A DNA stretch of 9,739 nucleotides from Pseudomonadota bacterium (GCA_029777935.1 JAKORH010000114.1:1-9739), one strand, 5' to 3'; counted from the stretch's first letter, positions 1 through 6,859 are shown. The notes: generated by a model not told the origin, from the sequence alone. Numbers and translations: made by a program.

Positions 1-1
1 C

Positions 2-676
2 CTGCTGCTGTGGCTGTCGACGCAGACCTCGAGCGGCACGCTGTTCGACGTCGACCTGCGGCTGCGGCCCGACGGGGAGAAGGGGCTGCTGGTGTCGCCG
101 TTCGCGGCGCTGGAGCGCTACCAGCGCAACGACGACGGCCACGGCGCGTGGGTGTGGGAGCACCAGGCGCTGACGCGCGCGCGCTTCTGCGCCGGCGACG
201 CGCGGCTGGGCGAGCGTTTCGAGAAGCTGCGCGCCGAGGTGCTGGCGCGGCCGCGCGACCGCGCGCAACTCGCCGCCGAGGTTCTGAAGATGCGCCAGCG
301 CATGCACGACGGGCATCCGAACCGCTCGGACCTGTTCGATCTGAAGCACGACGCCGGCGGCATGGTCGACGTCGAATTCATCGTGCAGTACCTCGTCCGT
401 GCGTACGCGCACGGCGAACCGCGGCTGCTCGGCAACCTCGGCAACATCGCGCTGCTGCGGATCGCGGGCGAGCTGGGACTGATCGACGCCGCGCTCGCGA
501 CCGCGTGCGGCAACGCCTATCGCGAGTACCGGTGGCTGCAGCATCGGCTGCGGCTCGCCAATGCGCAGTACGCGCGGGTGCCGCCCGAACAGGTGCAGCG
601 GCGCATCGATGCGATTCGCGCGCTGTGGGAGCAGGTCTTTCCGCCGGCGCTCCAGTCGCTCGCGCGCAGCGCCTAG
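2..676 (+). CDS. glnE: Bifunctional glutamine synthetase adenylyltransferase/deadenylylase, C-terminal part (5' truncated by window edge)
   Basis: GlnE adds AMP to and removes it from glutamine synthetase, tuning nitrogen assimilation in the cytoplasm under control of PII proteins. The window shows only the last 224 residues, which belong to the C-terminal (adenylylating) half. Near the left edge is the nucleotidyltransferase metal-binding signature FDVDLRLRP, with the two aspartates at residues 16 and 18 of the visible part. It is followed by the family blocks WVWEHQALTRAR and GGMVDVEFIVQYLVRAYAH, the latter typical of the helical domain after the GlnE catalytic domain. The reading frame is open from base 2 and ends at TAG 674-676, a natural C-terminus for the family. 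The start lies outside the window. No frameshift is seen. Identity is near certain; the assignment to the adenylylating half rests on known E. coli domain order. Confidence 0.96.
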   Translation: MLLWLSTQTSSGTLFDVDLRLRPDGEKGLLVSPFAALERYQRNDDGHGAWVWEHQALTRARFCAGDARLGERFEKLRAEVLARPRDRAQLAAEVLKMRQRMHDGHPNRSDLFDLKHDAGGMVDVEFIVQYLVRAYAHGEPRLLGNLGNIALLRIAGELGLIDAALATACGNAYREYRWLQHRLRLANAQYARVPPEQVQRRIDAIRALWEQVFPPALQSLARSA

Positions 677-1043
677 CAACGCCCGTTCGCGATTACAAGT
701 GACCCGCGTCAACTTCGCTGCGCGCGCGCAGCGTTCGTCGAGTTTCTTTACAGCACCGCGCCTCCGCAGTGCCTTTCATTCGCGCGTACTGCTCGCGGTG
801 TTTGCAGCCTGACCGCCGCTTCACGCGAGCCATGGCGCGGCTTCGCGCGAAATCAATCGGTGTGGAGAGCGCGATCGTGCAGGACGAGCGAAGCGGATTC
901 GCTGCGCGGCGCTGGCCTGCGAACGAGAACTGAACTTGACCCGGATCACTATCGCCGTCGGCCCGCTTTACATGTGGCGGGCATCTGCTTTCCGCGCGGA
1001 CCGAAGCCATTGATTACTCGTTGAATTCGGTGGTCCCCTCCCG
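677..1043. other. Gene-free stretch between glnE and the PEP-CTERM gene, with small inverted repeats
   Basis: No convincing gene was found here on either strand. The open frames that cross it are arginine/serine-rich and have no recognisable domain or ribosome site. It holds several short inverted repeats: AGCGAA/TTCGCT (887-892 and 898-903), GCCCGC/GCGGGC (961-966 and 977-982) and a perfect 10-bp palindrome TCCGCGCGGA (991-1000). It leads directly into the sigma-54 promoter at 1044, so the part from about 880 to 1000 is where an enhancer-binding activator would be expected to bind. There is no clear intrinsic terminator for glnE. The stretch is much longer than the other gaps in the window. 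Confidence 0.6.
961..982. promoter_or_regulatory. Candidate activator-binding inverted repeat upstream of the sigma-54 promoter
   Basis: GCCCGC and GCGGGC form a perfect 6-bp inverted repeat separated by 10 bases, so its half-site centres lie about 16 bp apart. Its centre is close to -98 relative to the start of transcription predicted from the 1044-1059 promoter, within the range where sigma-54 enhancer-binding proteins usually sit. Sigma-54 promoters need such an activator; for PEP-CTERM genes the response regulator PrsR is the known candidate type. The repeat is short and the DNA is GC-rich, so chance is a real alternative. The palindrome at 991-1000 is a competing candidate. Confidence 0.25.
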
Positions 1044-1059
1044 TGGCACCCTTCTTGCT
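1044..1059 (+). promoter_or_regulatory. Sigma-54 (RpoN) -24/-12 promoter of the PEP-CTERM gene
   Basis: The sequence TGGCACCCTTCTTGCT matches the sigma-54 consensus TGGCACG-N4-TTGCW at every fixed position except one G-to-C change. The invariant GG (1045-1046) and GC (1057-1058) are exactly 10 bases apart. Transcription would start near 1070, giving a leader of about 42 bases before the ATG at 1112. Several PEP-CTERM/exosortase bacteria are known to control PEP-CTERM genes through RpoN and the PrsK/PrsR two-component system, which fits the gene downstream. Confidence 0.85.
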
Positions 1060-1111
1060 GAACCAAGGATGGATCGCAAGAACGCGAAGTCGCTCTACAC
1101 GGGAGAAGGCA

Positions 1112-2380
1112 ATGAAAAGGCAGAAATTCTCACTCGCAGTCAGTCTTGCATGCGCGGCATGGATGGCATCGACGGCGATGGCGGCCACCACGGCGCAGAT
1201 CGATACGGCGATCGAAAACGGATTGACGTATCTCGCCGGCAGCCAACTCGCGAACGGATCATGGTCGTACGGCGGGTACGAGCCGGCGGCGACCGGCGCG
1301 GCTGTGTTCGCGATGCTCAGCCAGCAGAGCCATTGGGGCGCCAACGCCGCCGCCTACCAGGCGAAGATCGATAACGCCATCGCCTACCTCCTCGCCAACG
1401 CCTCGACGACCAGCGTAAGCACGAGGAACAACGGTTCCAATATCTGTCCCGGCGGCAGCGGCAGCTGTCTTGGCGTGTCCTGGCAAGCCTTCAATAACGA
1501 GGACACCTATACGACGGGACTCGTCGCGCCTGCGCTGGCGCTCTACGCCGCGACCAAGGGTGCCGGCAGCGTAGCGACAAGCAGCGGCCCGCTGGCCAAT
1601 CGGACCTGGACGGAAATCGCACAAGGCATCACGAACATGTTCGCGGCGAGCCAGAGCACAAACATCAACGGCAACCGAGAAGGGGGGTGGCGCTATTACC
1701 TGCCAGGCAACGGCGATTCGGATATGTCCACGACCCAGTGGGCCGTCATTGCAATGATCTACGACCAGACAATCGGTGCCTCCACGCCGCAGATCGTCAA
1801 GGATGACCTTGCAAGTCACTGGCTCCCGGCAGTTCAGGCCGCCAGCGGCGTAGCCTGCTATCAGCCGTCCGTCGCTCCGTGCGATCACGCCGACACCGGC
1901 GGACTCCTGTTGAGCCTGGATTTCGTCGGCAAGAGCGCCAGCGATCCCGCCGCGCAAGCCGCACTCAACTATCTCAATGCCAACTGGACTCAGGGCGCGA
2001 ACGGCACGTGGTACGGCAACTTCGGCCAGCCCTATGCGATGTGGGCCGAATACAAGGGACTGGAGCTGACGGTCGGTCTCAATGACACGAGCACGATCAC
2101 GAACCTCCTCGATCCGGCGTGCGGCGGCCCGGCCAATCCGCCAAGCGGCGCCTGCAACTGGTGGCAGGACTACAACCAGTGGCTCGTCAACCATCAGAAC
2201 GCCAACGGTAGCTGGACAGGTTATGACTACTGGACTGGACCTCTTGCAACCGCCTTCTACCTGCCGATCCTGGGCGGAACCGAGATTCCGCCGCAGCCGG
2301 CGCCCGAGCCCGCGACGCTCGGCTTGATCGCGCTCGGCCTGGTGGGTTTGGCCGGCCTGCGTCGGCGGAACGCCAAGTAG
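1112..2380 (+). CDS. Secreted PEP-CTERM protein with squalene-cyclase/prenyltransferase-like alpha/alpha toroid repeats
   Basis: This 422-residue protein has a signal peptide (residues 1-24, cleavage after AMA) and a textbook PEP-CTERM sorting tail: PEP at 398-400, a hydrophobic segment at about 401-416, then RRR at 417-419. Such tails are cut by exosortase in the inner membrane during export, usually in strains that make exopolysaccharide. The body shows about six repeats resembling the prenyltransferase/squalene-cyclase toroid. Two fit the QW motif well: GLTYLAGSQLANGSW (37-51) and WLVNHQNANGSW (357-368). A third, near 287-300, is degenerate. A DxDD cyclase motif is not seen, so a binding or structural role is as likely as catalysis. 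Six mature cysteines fall in three close pairs (112/119, 249/257, 337/348), suggesting disulfides. The ATG at 1112 is preferred over the upstream GTG at 1043, because it is preceded by GGGAGAAGG (1101-1109), begins the signal peptide and lies downstream of the sigma-54 promoter. Its natural ligand or function is unknown. Confidence 0.93.
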   Translation: MKRQKFSLAVSLACAAWMASTAMAATTAQIDTAIENGLTYLAGSQLANGSWSYGGYEPAATGAAVFAMLSQQSHWGANAAAYQAKIDNAIAYLLANASTTSVSTRNNGSNICPGGSGSCLGVSWQAFNNEDTYTTGLVAPALALYAATKGAGSVATSSGPLANRTWTEIAQGITNMFAASQSTNINGNREGGWRYYLPGNGDSDMSTTQWAVIAMIYDQTIGASTPQIVKDDLASHWLPAVQAASGVACYQPSVAPCDHADTGGLLLSLDFVGKSASDPAAQAALNYLNANWTQGANGTWYGNFGQPYAMWAEYKGLELTVGLNDTSTITNLLDPACGGPANPPSGACNWWQDYNQWLVNHQNANGSWTGYDYWTGPLATAFYLPILGGTEIPPQPAPEPATLGLIALGLVGLAGLRRRNAK

Positions 2381-2399
2381 ACCGACCAGGCAGTCGACG

Positions 2400-2433
2400 A
2401 CGGCGGCCGTGCGCGGCCGCCGTTGTTCTTTTT
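2400..2433 (+). terminator. Rho-independent terminator of the PEP-CTERM gene
   Basis: ACGGCGGCCG (2400-2409) and CGGCCGCCGT (2414-2423) form a perfect 10-bp stem with a 4-base loop, followed by the T-rich run TGTTCTTTTT (2424-2433). It lies 20 bases after the stop codon of the PEP-CTERM gene and before the TPR gene, so the two genes are probably separate transcription units. Confidence 0.88.
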
Positions 2434-2445
2434 GACGCCCGGCAA

Positions 2446-2461
2446 TGGCGTGCGCATGGCT
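2446..2461 (+). promoter_or_regulatory. Possible second sigma-54-type promoter, upstream of the TPR gene
   Basis: TGGCGTGCGCATGGCT keeps the essential GG-N10-GC spacing (GG 2447-2448, GC 2459-2460), plus TGGC at -24 and GCT at -12, but departs from the consensus at three fixed positions. The C of the -12 GC lies 53 bases before the ATG at 2513; in the neighbouring PEP-CTERM gene the distance is 54. It sits just after the terminator at 2400-2433, where a new promoter would be needed. GG-N10-GC arises easily by chance in GC-rich DNA, so this stays tentative. Confidence 0.4.
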
Positions 2462-2512
2462 AAGTCCAAGATGCACAGCGGCGCGGCCGGCGCCGAAAAG
2501 CGGAATTTGATC

Positions 2513-3313
2513 ATGTCGAATGCTCGCCGGACTTCGTGGTGTGCCACATGGCTGTTAGCAGCCTTATGTTCGGTATCGGCGCTGTCAGGGAACGCGGCCC
2601 TGATCGGATCGGACCAGAAGGCGCCGAGTGCCGACCTGACTGGCGGTCCGGCGTCCGATATGCGCTTGCTCGATGCCAACCCCGCTGGCGATCCCTCGGC
2701 GGCGCTCGACAGTGCGCTGCGGCTCGGTGTGTGGCGCAAGGCCTGCAGCATTGCGACGAACGTGTTGGCGCGACAGGAAAGAAATGTCGATGCGCTGGGC
2801 GTATTCGGTCTGTGCGCCGCGGTCCGCAACGACAAGGAAGCTGCCGGCAAAGCGCTGCAGCGCCTGCGCGAAGCGGAGGGCGCGCCCAACTACTATGCGA
2901 CGATGACGCAGGGCATCCTGCGGCTCAGGGGCGGTTCCGCCAGCGAAGCCGATGCGATGTTCAAGAGCGTTCTCAAGGCACGGCCAGACGATCCGCTCGC
3001 GCTTTACTTTACGGGCGAAGCGATGCACGCCCGCAATCGTGACGGCGACGCGGTCTCGTCATTCAAGGCCGTCCTGAAGCGCTGGCCGGACCACGCGCCG
3101 GCGCTGGCGTCGGCGGCGAAGCTGATGGCTTCGCCCAAGGCGTCGAAGGAGGACCTGAGAGAGGCCGTCTCGTTGACGGAGAGAGCGACGAAGATCGAGC
3201 CGATGAATCTCGCGTACTGGAAACAGATGGCCGACCTCTACGAACGCGTCGGCGAACGTGATCGGGCGGCTGCGGTTCGATTGCAGTGGCTCAGTCCGCC
3301 GAGCGTGAAGTAA
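2513..3313 (+). CDS. Exported TPR-repeat protein, probable partner of the PEP-CTERM protein
   Basis: This 266-residue protein has a likely signal peptide: a basic start (NARR), a hydrophobic core at about 11-25 and probable cleavage after GNA at residue 28. No lipobox fits the cysteine at 19. The mature part is helical, with recognisable tetratricopeptide repeats from about 126 to 260. The clearest are TGEAMHARNRDGDAVSSFKAVLKRWPDH and MADLYERVGERDRAAAV; a weaker helical-repeat region covers about 62-122. TPR domains bind proteins, so a periplasmic scaffold or assembly role is inferred. Exosortase loci often carry TPR proteins (PrsT), but those are far longer, so the name is not used. The start at 2513 is chosen because it begins the signal peptide; starts at 2423 and 2456 would fall in the terminator or the promoter-like box. 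A weak GGAA (2502-2505) precedes it. It has no PEP-CTERM tail of its own. Partnership rests on adjacency and similar promoters only. Confidence 0.85.
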   Translation: MSNARRTSWCATWLLAALCSVSALSGNAALIGSDQKAPSADLTGGPASDMRLLDANPAGDPSAALDSALRLGVWRKACSIATNVLARQERNVDALGVFGLCAAVRNDKEAAGKALQRLREAEGAPNYYATMTQGILRLRGGSASEADAMFKSVLKARPDDPLALYFTGEAMHARNRDGDAVSSFKAVLKRWPDHAPALASAAKLMASPKASKEDLREAVSLTERATKIEPMNLAYWKQMADLYERVGERDRAAAVRLQWLSPPSVK

Positions 3314-3363
3314 GTTGTACGAGCGGGACGGCTGGAAGCACTGGCAGACGCATCAGCGGTCAC

Positions 3364-4557
3364 TCAGTTCGTCTCCCGTGCCGATGACGACGCGAGTCGC
3401 AGCCCTGCCATCGTCAGTGCGCAAAATAGCGCCCCCGCATAGAAGGTGAACGCCGCGCCGTACCGATCCCAGAGGAATCCTGCGATTGCGCTGGCCGCGA
3501 GCATCGCCACGCCGCTGACGAGATTGAAGAACCCGAACGCCGTGCCGCGCAGATCCGGTGGTGCGGTGTCGGCGACCATCGTCGCCAGCAATCCCTGCGT
3601 CATGCCCATGTGCAGGCCCCACAGCAGTACGCCGCCGACCACGACCGACCAGTGATTGCCGGAGGCGAGCACGAGGTCGGCGGCGATCAGCACGACGAGG
3701 CCCGCCATCAGCAGCTTCGCGTGGCTGACGCGGTCGGCGAGCCAGCCGAACGGATACGCGGCCGCCGAGTACACGAGATTCATCGCCACCATCACCAGCG
3801 GCACCCACGCGACTGGCATGCCGCCCTGCTGCGCGCGCAGCACCAGAAACGCCTCGGAGAAGCGCGCCAGCGTGAACACCGCGCCGATGGCGACCACGGC
3901 CCAGTAGGTACGCGGCAAGCGCGCGAGGCTGTCGCCGTGGATCGGGTTGGTGCGTTTCGTGCCGCCGGCGTGCTCGGGCTCACGCACGCCGAAGGCGAGC
4001 AGCGCCACCGACAGCAGGCCGGGAATCACCGCGAACCAGAACACCGCACGAAAATCGTTCGCCCACGCGAGCATCAGCACGGTGGCGAGCAACGGGCCGA
4101 CGAAGGCGCCGACGGTGTCGAGCGACTGCCGCAGTCCGAACGCCGCGCCGCGGATCTGCGGCGGCGCGAGGTCGGCGATCAGCGCATCGCGCGGCGCGCC
4201 GCGAACGCCCTTGCCGATGCGGTCGGTCACGCGTGCCGTCAACACCCAGCCGAGGCTAGACGACAGCGCGAACACCGGTTTGGTGAACGCGCCGAGCGCG
4301 TAGCCGAGCACCGCCAGCAGCTTGCGCTTGCCGAGGTAATCGGACAGCGCGCCGGAGAACACCTTGACGATCAGCGCGGTGGCCTCGGCCGCGCCCTCGA
4401 TCAGCCCGACCGCCAGCGCGCTCGCGCCGAGCACGGACACCATGAAGAGCGGCAGCAGCGAATGGATCATCTCGGACGAGACATCCATCAGCAGGCTGAC
4501 GAAGCCCAGCGCCCAGATGCTCGCCGGGATGCGCGCGCGGCCGCGGGTGGTGCTCAT
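3364..4557 (-). CDS. MFS transporter, last gene of the azlCD operon
   Basis: This 397-residue inner-membrane protein has the size and hydrophobic pattern of a 12-helix major facilitator. The loop motif A is seen as GALSDYLGKRK (69-79), with a weaker copy, GWLADRVSHAK (271-281), in the second half. A conserved stretch, TDRIGKGVRGAPRDALIAD (111-129), marks a distinct MFS subgroup usually annotated only as a transporter; the substrate cannot be read from the sequence. The start ATG (4557-4555) overlaps the azlD stop as ATGA, indicating translational coupling, so the longer open frame upstream of it is not used. The gene ends 50 bases from the convergent TPR gene, with no clear hairpin between them. 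Its place behind AzlCD makes export of amino acids or related compounds a reasonable guess but no more. Confidence 0.92.
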   Translation of the reverse strand: MSTTRGRARIPASIWALGFVSLLMDVSSEMIHSLLPLFMVSVLGASALAVGLIEGAAEATALIVKVFSGALSDYLGKRKLLAVLGYALGAFTKPVFALSSSLGWVLTARVTDRIGKGVRGAPRDALIADLAPPQIRGAAFGLRQSLDTVGAFVGPLLATVLMLAWANDFRAVFWFAVIPGLLSVALLAFGVREPEHAGGTKRTNPIHGDSLARLPRTYWAVVAIGAVFTLARFSEAFLVLRAQQGGMPVAWVPLVMVAMNLVYSAAAYPFGWLADRVSHAKLLMAGLVVLIAADLVLASGNHWSVVVGGVLLWGLHMGMTQGLLATMVADTAPPDLRGTAFGFFNLVSGVAMLAASAIAGFLWDRYGAAFTFYAGALFCALTMAGLRLASSSARETN

Positions 4558-4877
4558 GTCCAGGCGCGCACGAGCAGGAACGCGGTCATGCCGAGTGCCA
4601 TCGTCGCCAGCGTGTTGCGCGAGGAGAGCATCACGACGATCGCCACGATCGCGCCGACGAGCTTGGGATTCGTGAACGCGATCGCCCATGCGCCGTGCTG
4701 CGTCAGCACTTCCGGCGCGATCAGCGCGGTCAGCGCGCAGGCGGGCGCGTAGCGCAGCGCGTGCCGCACGCGCTCGGGCAGCCGTACCGAATCGCCGAGC
4801 ACCAGAAAGAAATTGCGCGTAACGACCGTCACCAGCGCCAGTCCGGCGATCGTGATCCAGACGGCCAATGTGCTCAC
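4554..4877 (-). CDS. azlD: AzlD-family branched-chain amino acid export subunit
   Basis: This 107-residue membrane protein is the usual size for AzlD, the small partner of AzlC. Together they form an exporter for leucine, isoleucine and valine (BrnE in the BrnFE system of Corynebacterium). Three to four hydrophobic segments are visible, together with the family pattern RNFFLVLG (21-28), LPERVRHALRYAPACALTAL (33-52) and PE at 55-56. The GTG start (4877-4875) overlaps the azlC stop as GTGA, and the stop overlaps the next gene's ATG. Both overlaps define the gene ends well. Substrate specificity is inferred from the family and from ilvE nearby. Confidence 0.93.
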   Translation of the reverse strand: MSTLAVWITIAGLALVTVVTRNFFLVLGDSVRLPERVRHALRYAPACALTALIAPEVLTQHGAWAIAFTNPKLVGAIVAIVVMLSSRNTLATMALGMTAFLLVRAWT

Positions 4878-5617
4878 GACTTCTCCACTGCGATGTCGGC
4901 CGCCATCGCCGCGAGCATGCCGACGATCACCGCGACCACGAGTCCGAGCCGCAGCGGCAGCGGAGCGGCGAGCACCGCGACGATGCCGCTCGTGATCACG
5001 CCGACCAGCGCCGGCCGATTCGAGATCATCGGCAGCACGAGCGCGATCAGCGACACCACGATGACGAAGTCCAGCCCCCAGGCGCTCGGGATCTGCGCGC
5101 CGAGCGCCACGCCGGCGAGCGACGTCGCCTGCCACACGAACCACGTGCTCGCCGCGGCGCCGATCAGGAACGCGAGCTGCTCGGGCGCACCGCGCTCTTG
5201 GGGCGACACCTTGTCCCAGTGCGCCATGCCGACCGCGAAGCTGAAGTCGGCGGTGACGTAGCCGAGCAGTGCGCGGCGCGCCAGCGGCAGATGTTTCAGG
5301 TGGGGATACAGCGCGGCGGAGAAGATCACGAAGCGCAGATTGATCACCAGCGCCGTCAGCAGCACGACCCAGACTGGCGCCGCGGCCGCCATCAGCGGCA
5401 GCGCCGCGAGCTGCGCGCTGCCGGCGAACACCAGCAGCGACATGGCCGCCGCCTGCAGCGGCGCGAGCCCCGAGTTGACCATCGCCACGCCGGTGACGAT
5501 GCCCCACACGCCGGTGGCCACCAGCGACGGCGCGGCGCGCCACACGCCCGCGAGCAGCGCAGTGCGGCGCACGCGCGCCTGCGCGGGCTCGGCCCCGAAC
5601 CAGTGCAGCGGAATCAC
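4874..5617 (-). CDS. azlC: AzlC-family branched-chain amino acid exporter, large subunit
   Basis: This 247-residue inner-membrane protein of the AzlC/BrnF family works with AzlD to export branched-chain amino acids, driven by the membrane gradient. Family blocks are clear: VFAGSAQLAALPL (63-75), INLRFVIFSAALYPHLKHLP (92-111) and the TADFSFAVG segment (122-130), followed by several hydrophobic helices to the C-terminus. The length is normal. The start is taken as the GTG at 5617-5615, which overlaps the stop of the upstream MFS gene as GTGA; the stop overlaps azlD in the same way. Databases often label this family an ABC transporter permease, but no ATPase is present here and none is expected. 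Confidence 0.94.
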   Translation of the reverse strand: MIPLHWFGAEPAQARVRRTALLAGVWRAAPSLVATGVWGIVTGVAMVNSGLAPLQAAAMSLLVFAGSAQLAALPLMAAAAPVWVVLLTALVINLRFVIFSAALYPHLKHLPLARRALLGYVTADFSFAVGMAHWDKVSPQERGAPEQLAFLIGAAASTWFVWQATSLAGVALGAQIPSAWGLDFVIVVSLIALVLPMISNRPALVGVITSGIVAVLAAPLPLRLGLVVAVIVGMLAAMAADIAVEKS

Positions 5618-6810
5618 GCGGCGGCGGCGGCCGGCGCGCGGCGCGCCTTCAGCCAAACGATCGCGGCCAGCGCAGCCGCGACCGCCGGCAGCGCGTACAG
5701 GTTCAGATCGGTCCATCCGGTCGACGAGATCAGCGCGCCCGACGAGGCCGACGACGTGATCATCGTGGTCCACACCGCCAGGTCGTTTACGCCCTGCACC
5801 TTGGCCTTCTCGCCCGCGGTGTAGGTGGTCGTCAGCAGCGTGGTGGCGCCGACGAACATGAAGTTCCAGCCGGCGCCGAGCAGCACCAGCGCGGTCCAGA
5901 AATGCCAATAGGTGACGCCGGCGTGCGCGACCGCCATCGTGCCGAACATCAGCACGCAGCCGATGGTCATGATCCGCAGCATGCCGAAGCGCCTGACCAG
6001 GCTGCCGGTCACGAACCCCGGCGCGAACATCGCCACCACGTGCCACTTGATCACGTCGGCGGAATCGGGATATCCGAAGCCGCACACCTTCATCGCCAGC
6101 GGCGTGGCGGTCATCAGCAGGTTCATCGCGCCGTAGCTGACCGCGCCGACCAGCACGGCGACGATGAAGGAGGGCTGCGCGGCGATTTCCTTCAACGGCC
6201 GCGTCGGTCCGGTGCCGGCATGCGCCACCTGCGGTATGCGCAGGCGGCTGGCGATCAGGCACGCGATCGCGGCTACGATCGACAGCCCGACATAGGTACC
6301 GGCGAAGGTGATCGGCAACGCCTCGCGCGTGAGCTTGCTCATCTCCGGCCCGATCACGCCGCCGGCCAGCCCGCCGGCCAGCACCCACGAGATCGCGCGC
6401 TCCTTGAGCCGACTGTCGTACGCGTCGGCCACGTCGGCGGCGGCGAACCGCAGATACTGCGCAAAGGCGTTGTACAGCCCGATCACGAACGTGCCGGTGC
6501 ACAGCAGCGCAAAACTGTGGACGAACATCGCGCCGGCCGCCAGCAGCGTGCCGGCCAGACCCATCAGCGAACCGAACATGAAGCCCGCGCGCCGGCCCCA
6601 GCGCGCCATCGCGAACGACGCCGGCAGCGTGGTCAGCGACGAGCCGATGATGTAGGTGGTGATCGGCACCGTCGCGAACAGCGGGTTCGGCGACAGCAGC
6701 ATTCCGGTCAGCGCGTTGACCGAGATCAGCGTGACGTTGTTGACGTACAGCAGCGCCTGGCAGGTGACCAGCAGCGCAAGTTGCTTCTTCGCGAGCGACG
6801 AGTCGGACAT
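5614..6810 (-). CDS. MFS transporter, first gene of the azlCD operon
   Basis: This 398-residue protein is of major-facilitator size, with regular hydrophobic helices. It has a motif A-like loop, MARWGRRAGFMFG (68-80), in which the usual aspartate is absent, and the stretch NAFAQYLRFAAAD (114-126), which I recall as characteristic of one bacterial MFS subgroup. A glycine-rich helix SWVLAGGLAGGVIGPE follows (141-156). It is clearly different in sequence from the other MFS protein of this operon, so the two are not recent duplicates. The ATG at 6810-6808 is preceded, 6 bases away, by a strong ribosome site GGAAGGA. It leads the four-gene operon and diverges from ilvE. The substrate is unknown; linkage to AzlCD and IlvE suggests amino-acid metabolism. 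Confidence 0.9.
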   Translation of the reverse strand: MSDSSLAKKQLALLVTCQALLYVNNVTLISVNALTGMLLSPNPLFATVPITTYIIGSSLTTLPASFAMARWGRRAGFMFGSLMGLAGTLLAAGAMFVHSFALLCTGTFVIGLYNAFAQYLRFAAADVADAYDSRLKERAISWVLAGGLAGGVIGPEMSKLTREALPITFAGTYVGLSIVAAIACLIASRLRIPQVAHAGTGPTRPLKEIAAQPSFIVAVLVGAVSYGAMNLLMTATPLAMKVCGFGYPDSADVIKWHVVAMFAPGFVTGSLVRRFGMLRIMTIGCVLMFGTMAVAHAGVTYWHFWTALVLLGAGWNFMFVGATTLLTTTYTAGEKAKVQGVNDLAVWTTMITSSASSGALISSTGWTDLNLYALPAVAAALAAIVWLKARRAPAAAAA

Positions 6811-6816
6811 CGGTTT

Positions 6817-6823
6817 TCCTTCC
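6817..6823 (-). promoter_or_regulatory. Ribosome binding site of the four-gene operon
   Basis: On the minus strand GGAAGGA lies 6 bases before the ATG of the first MFS gene. It is the only strong ribosome site in the operon; the following three genes start at 4-base overlaps and probably depend on translational coupling. Confidence 0.75.
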
Positions 6824-6859
6824 GCGCAATAGTATCGGGTCGGCGTTTCCCGCCGTCGC

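Noticed and set aside
693..1010. Minus-strand frame of 105 codons in the gap after glnE
   Set aside because: It has no recognisable domain, a composition typical of non-coding GC-rich DNA and no ribosome site. It would also cover the likely activator region of the sigma-54 promoter.
1043..1111. Upstream GTG start adding 23 residues to the PEP-CTERM protein
   Set aside because: The extension would begin within the sigma-54 promoter, before the predicted transcript start, and would bury the signal peptide.
2423..2512. Earlier starts of the TPR gene at 2423 and 2456
   Set aside because: They fall in the terminator or the promoter-like box, lack ribosome sites and would place about 20-30 residues before the signal peptide.
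3314..3363. Possible terminator between the convergent TPR and MFS genes
   Set aside because: No stable hairpin followed by a T-run was found on either strand.
3610..4752. Long plus-strand open frame opposite the MFS and azlD genes
   Set aside because: The product is arginine/histidine/glutamine-rich and without a fold, typical of an antisense frame; the minus strand encodes clear membrane proteins with good gene junctions.
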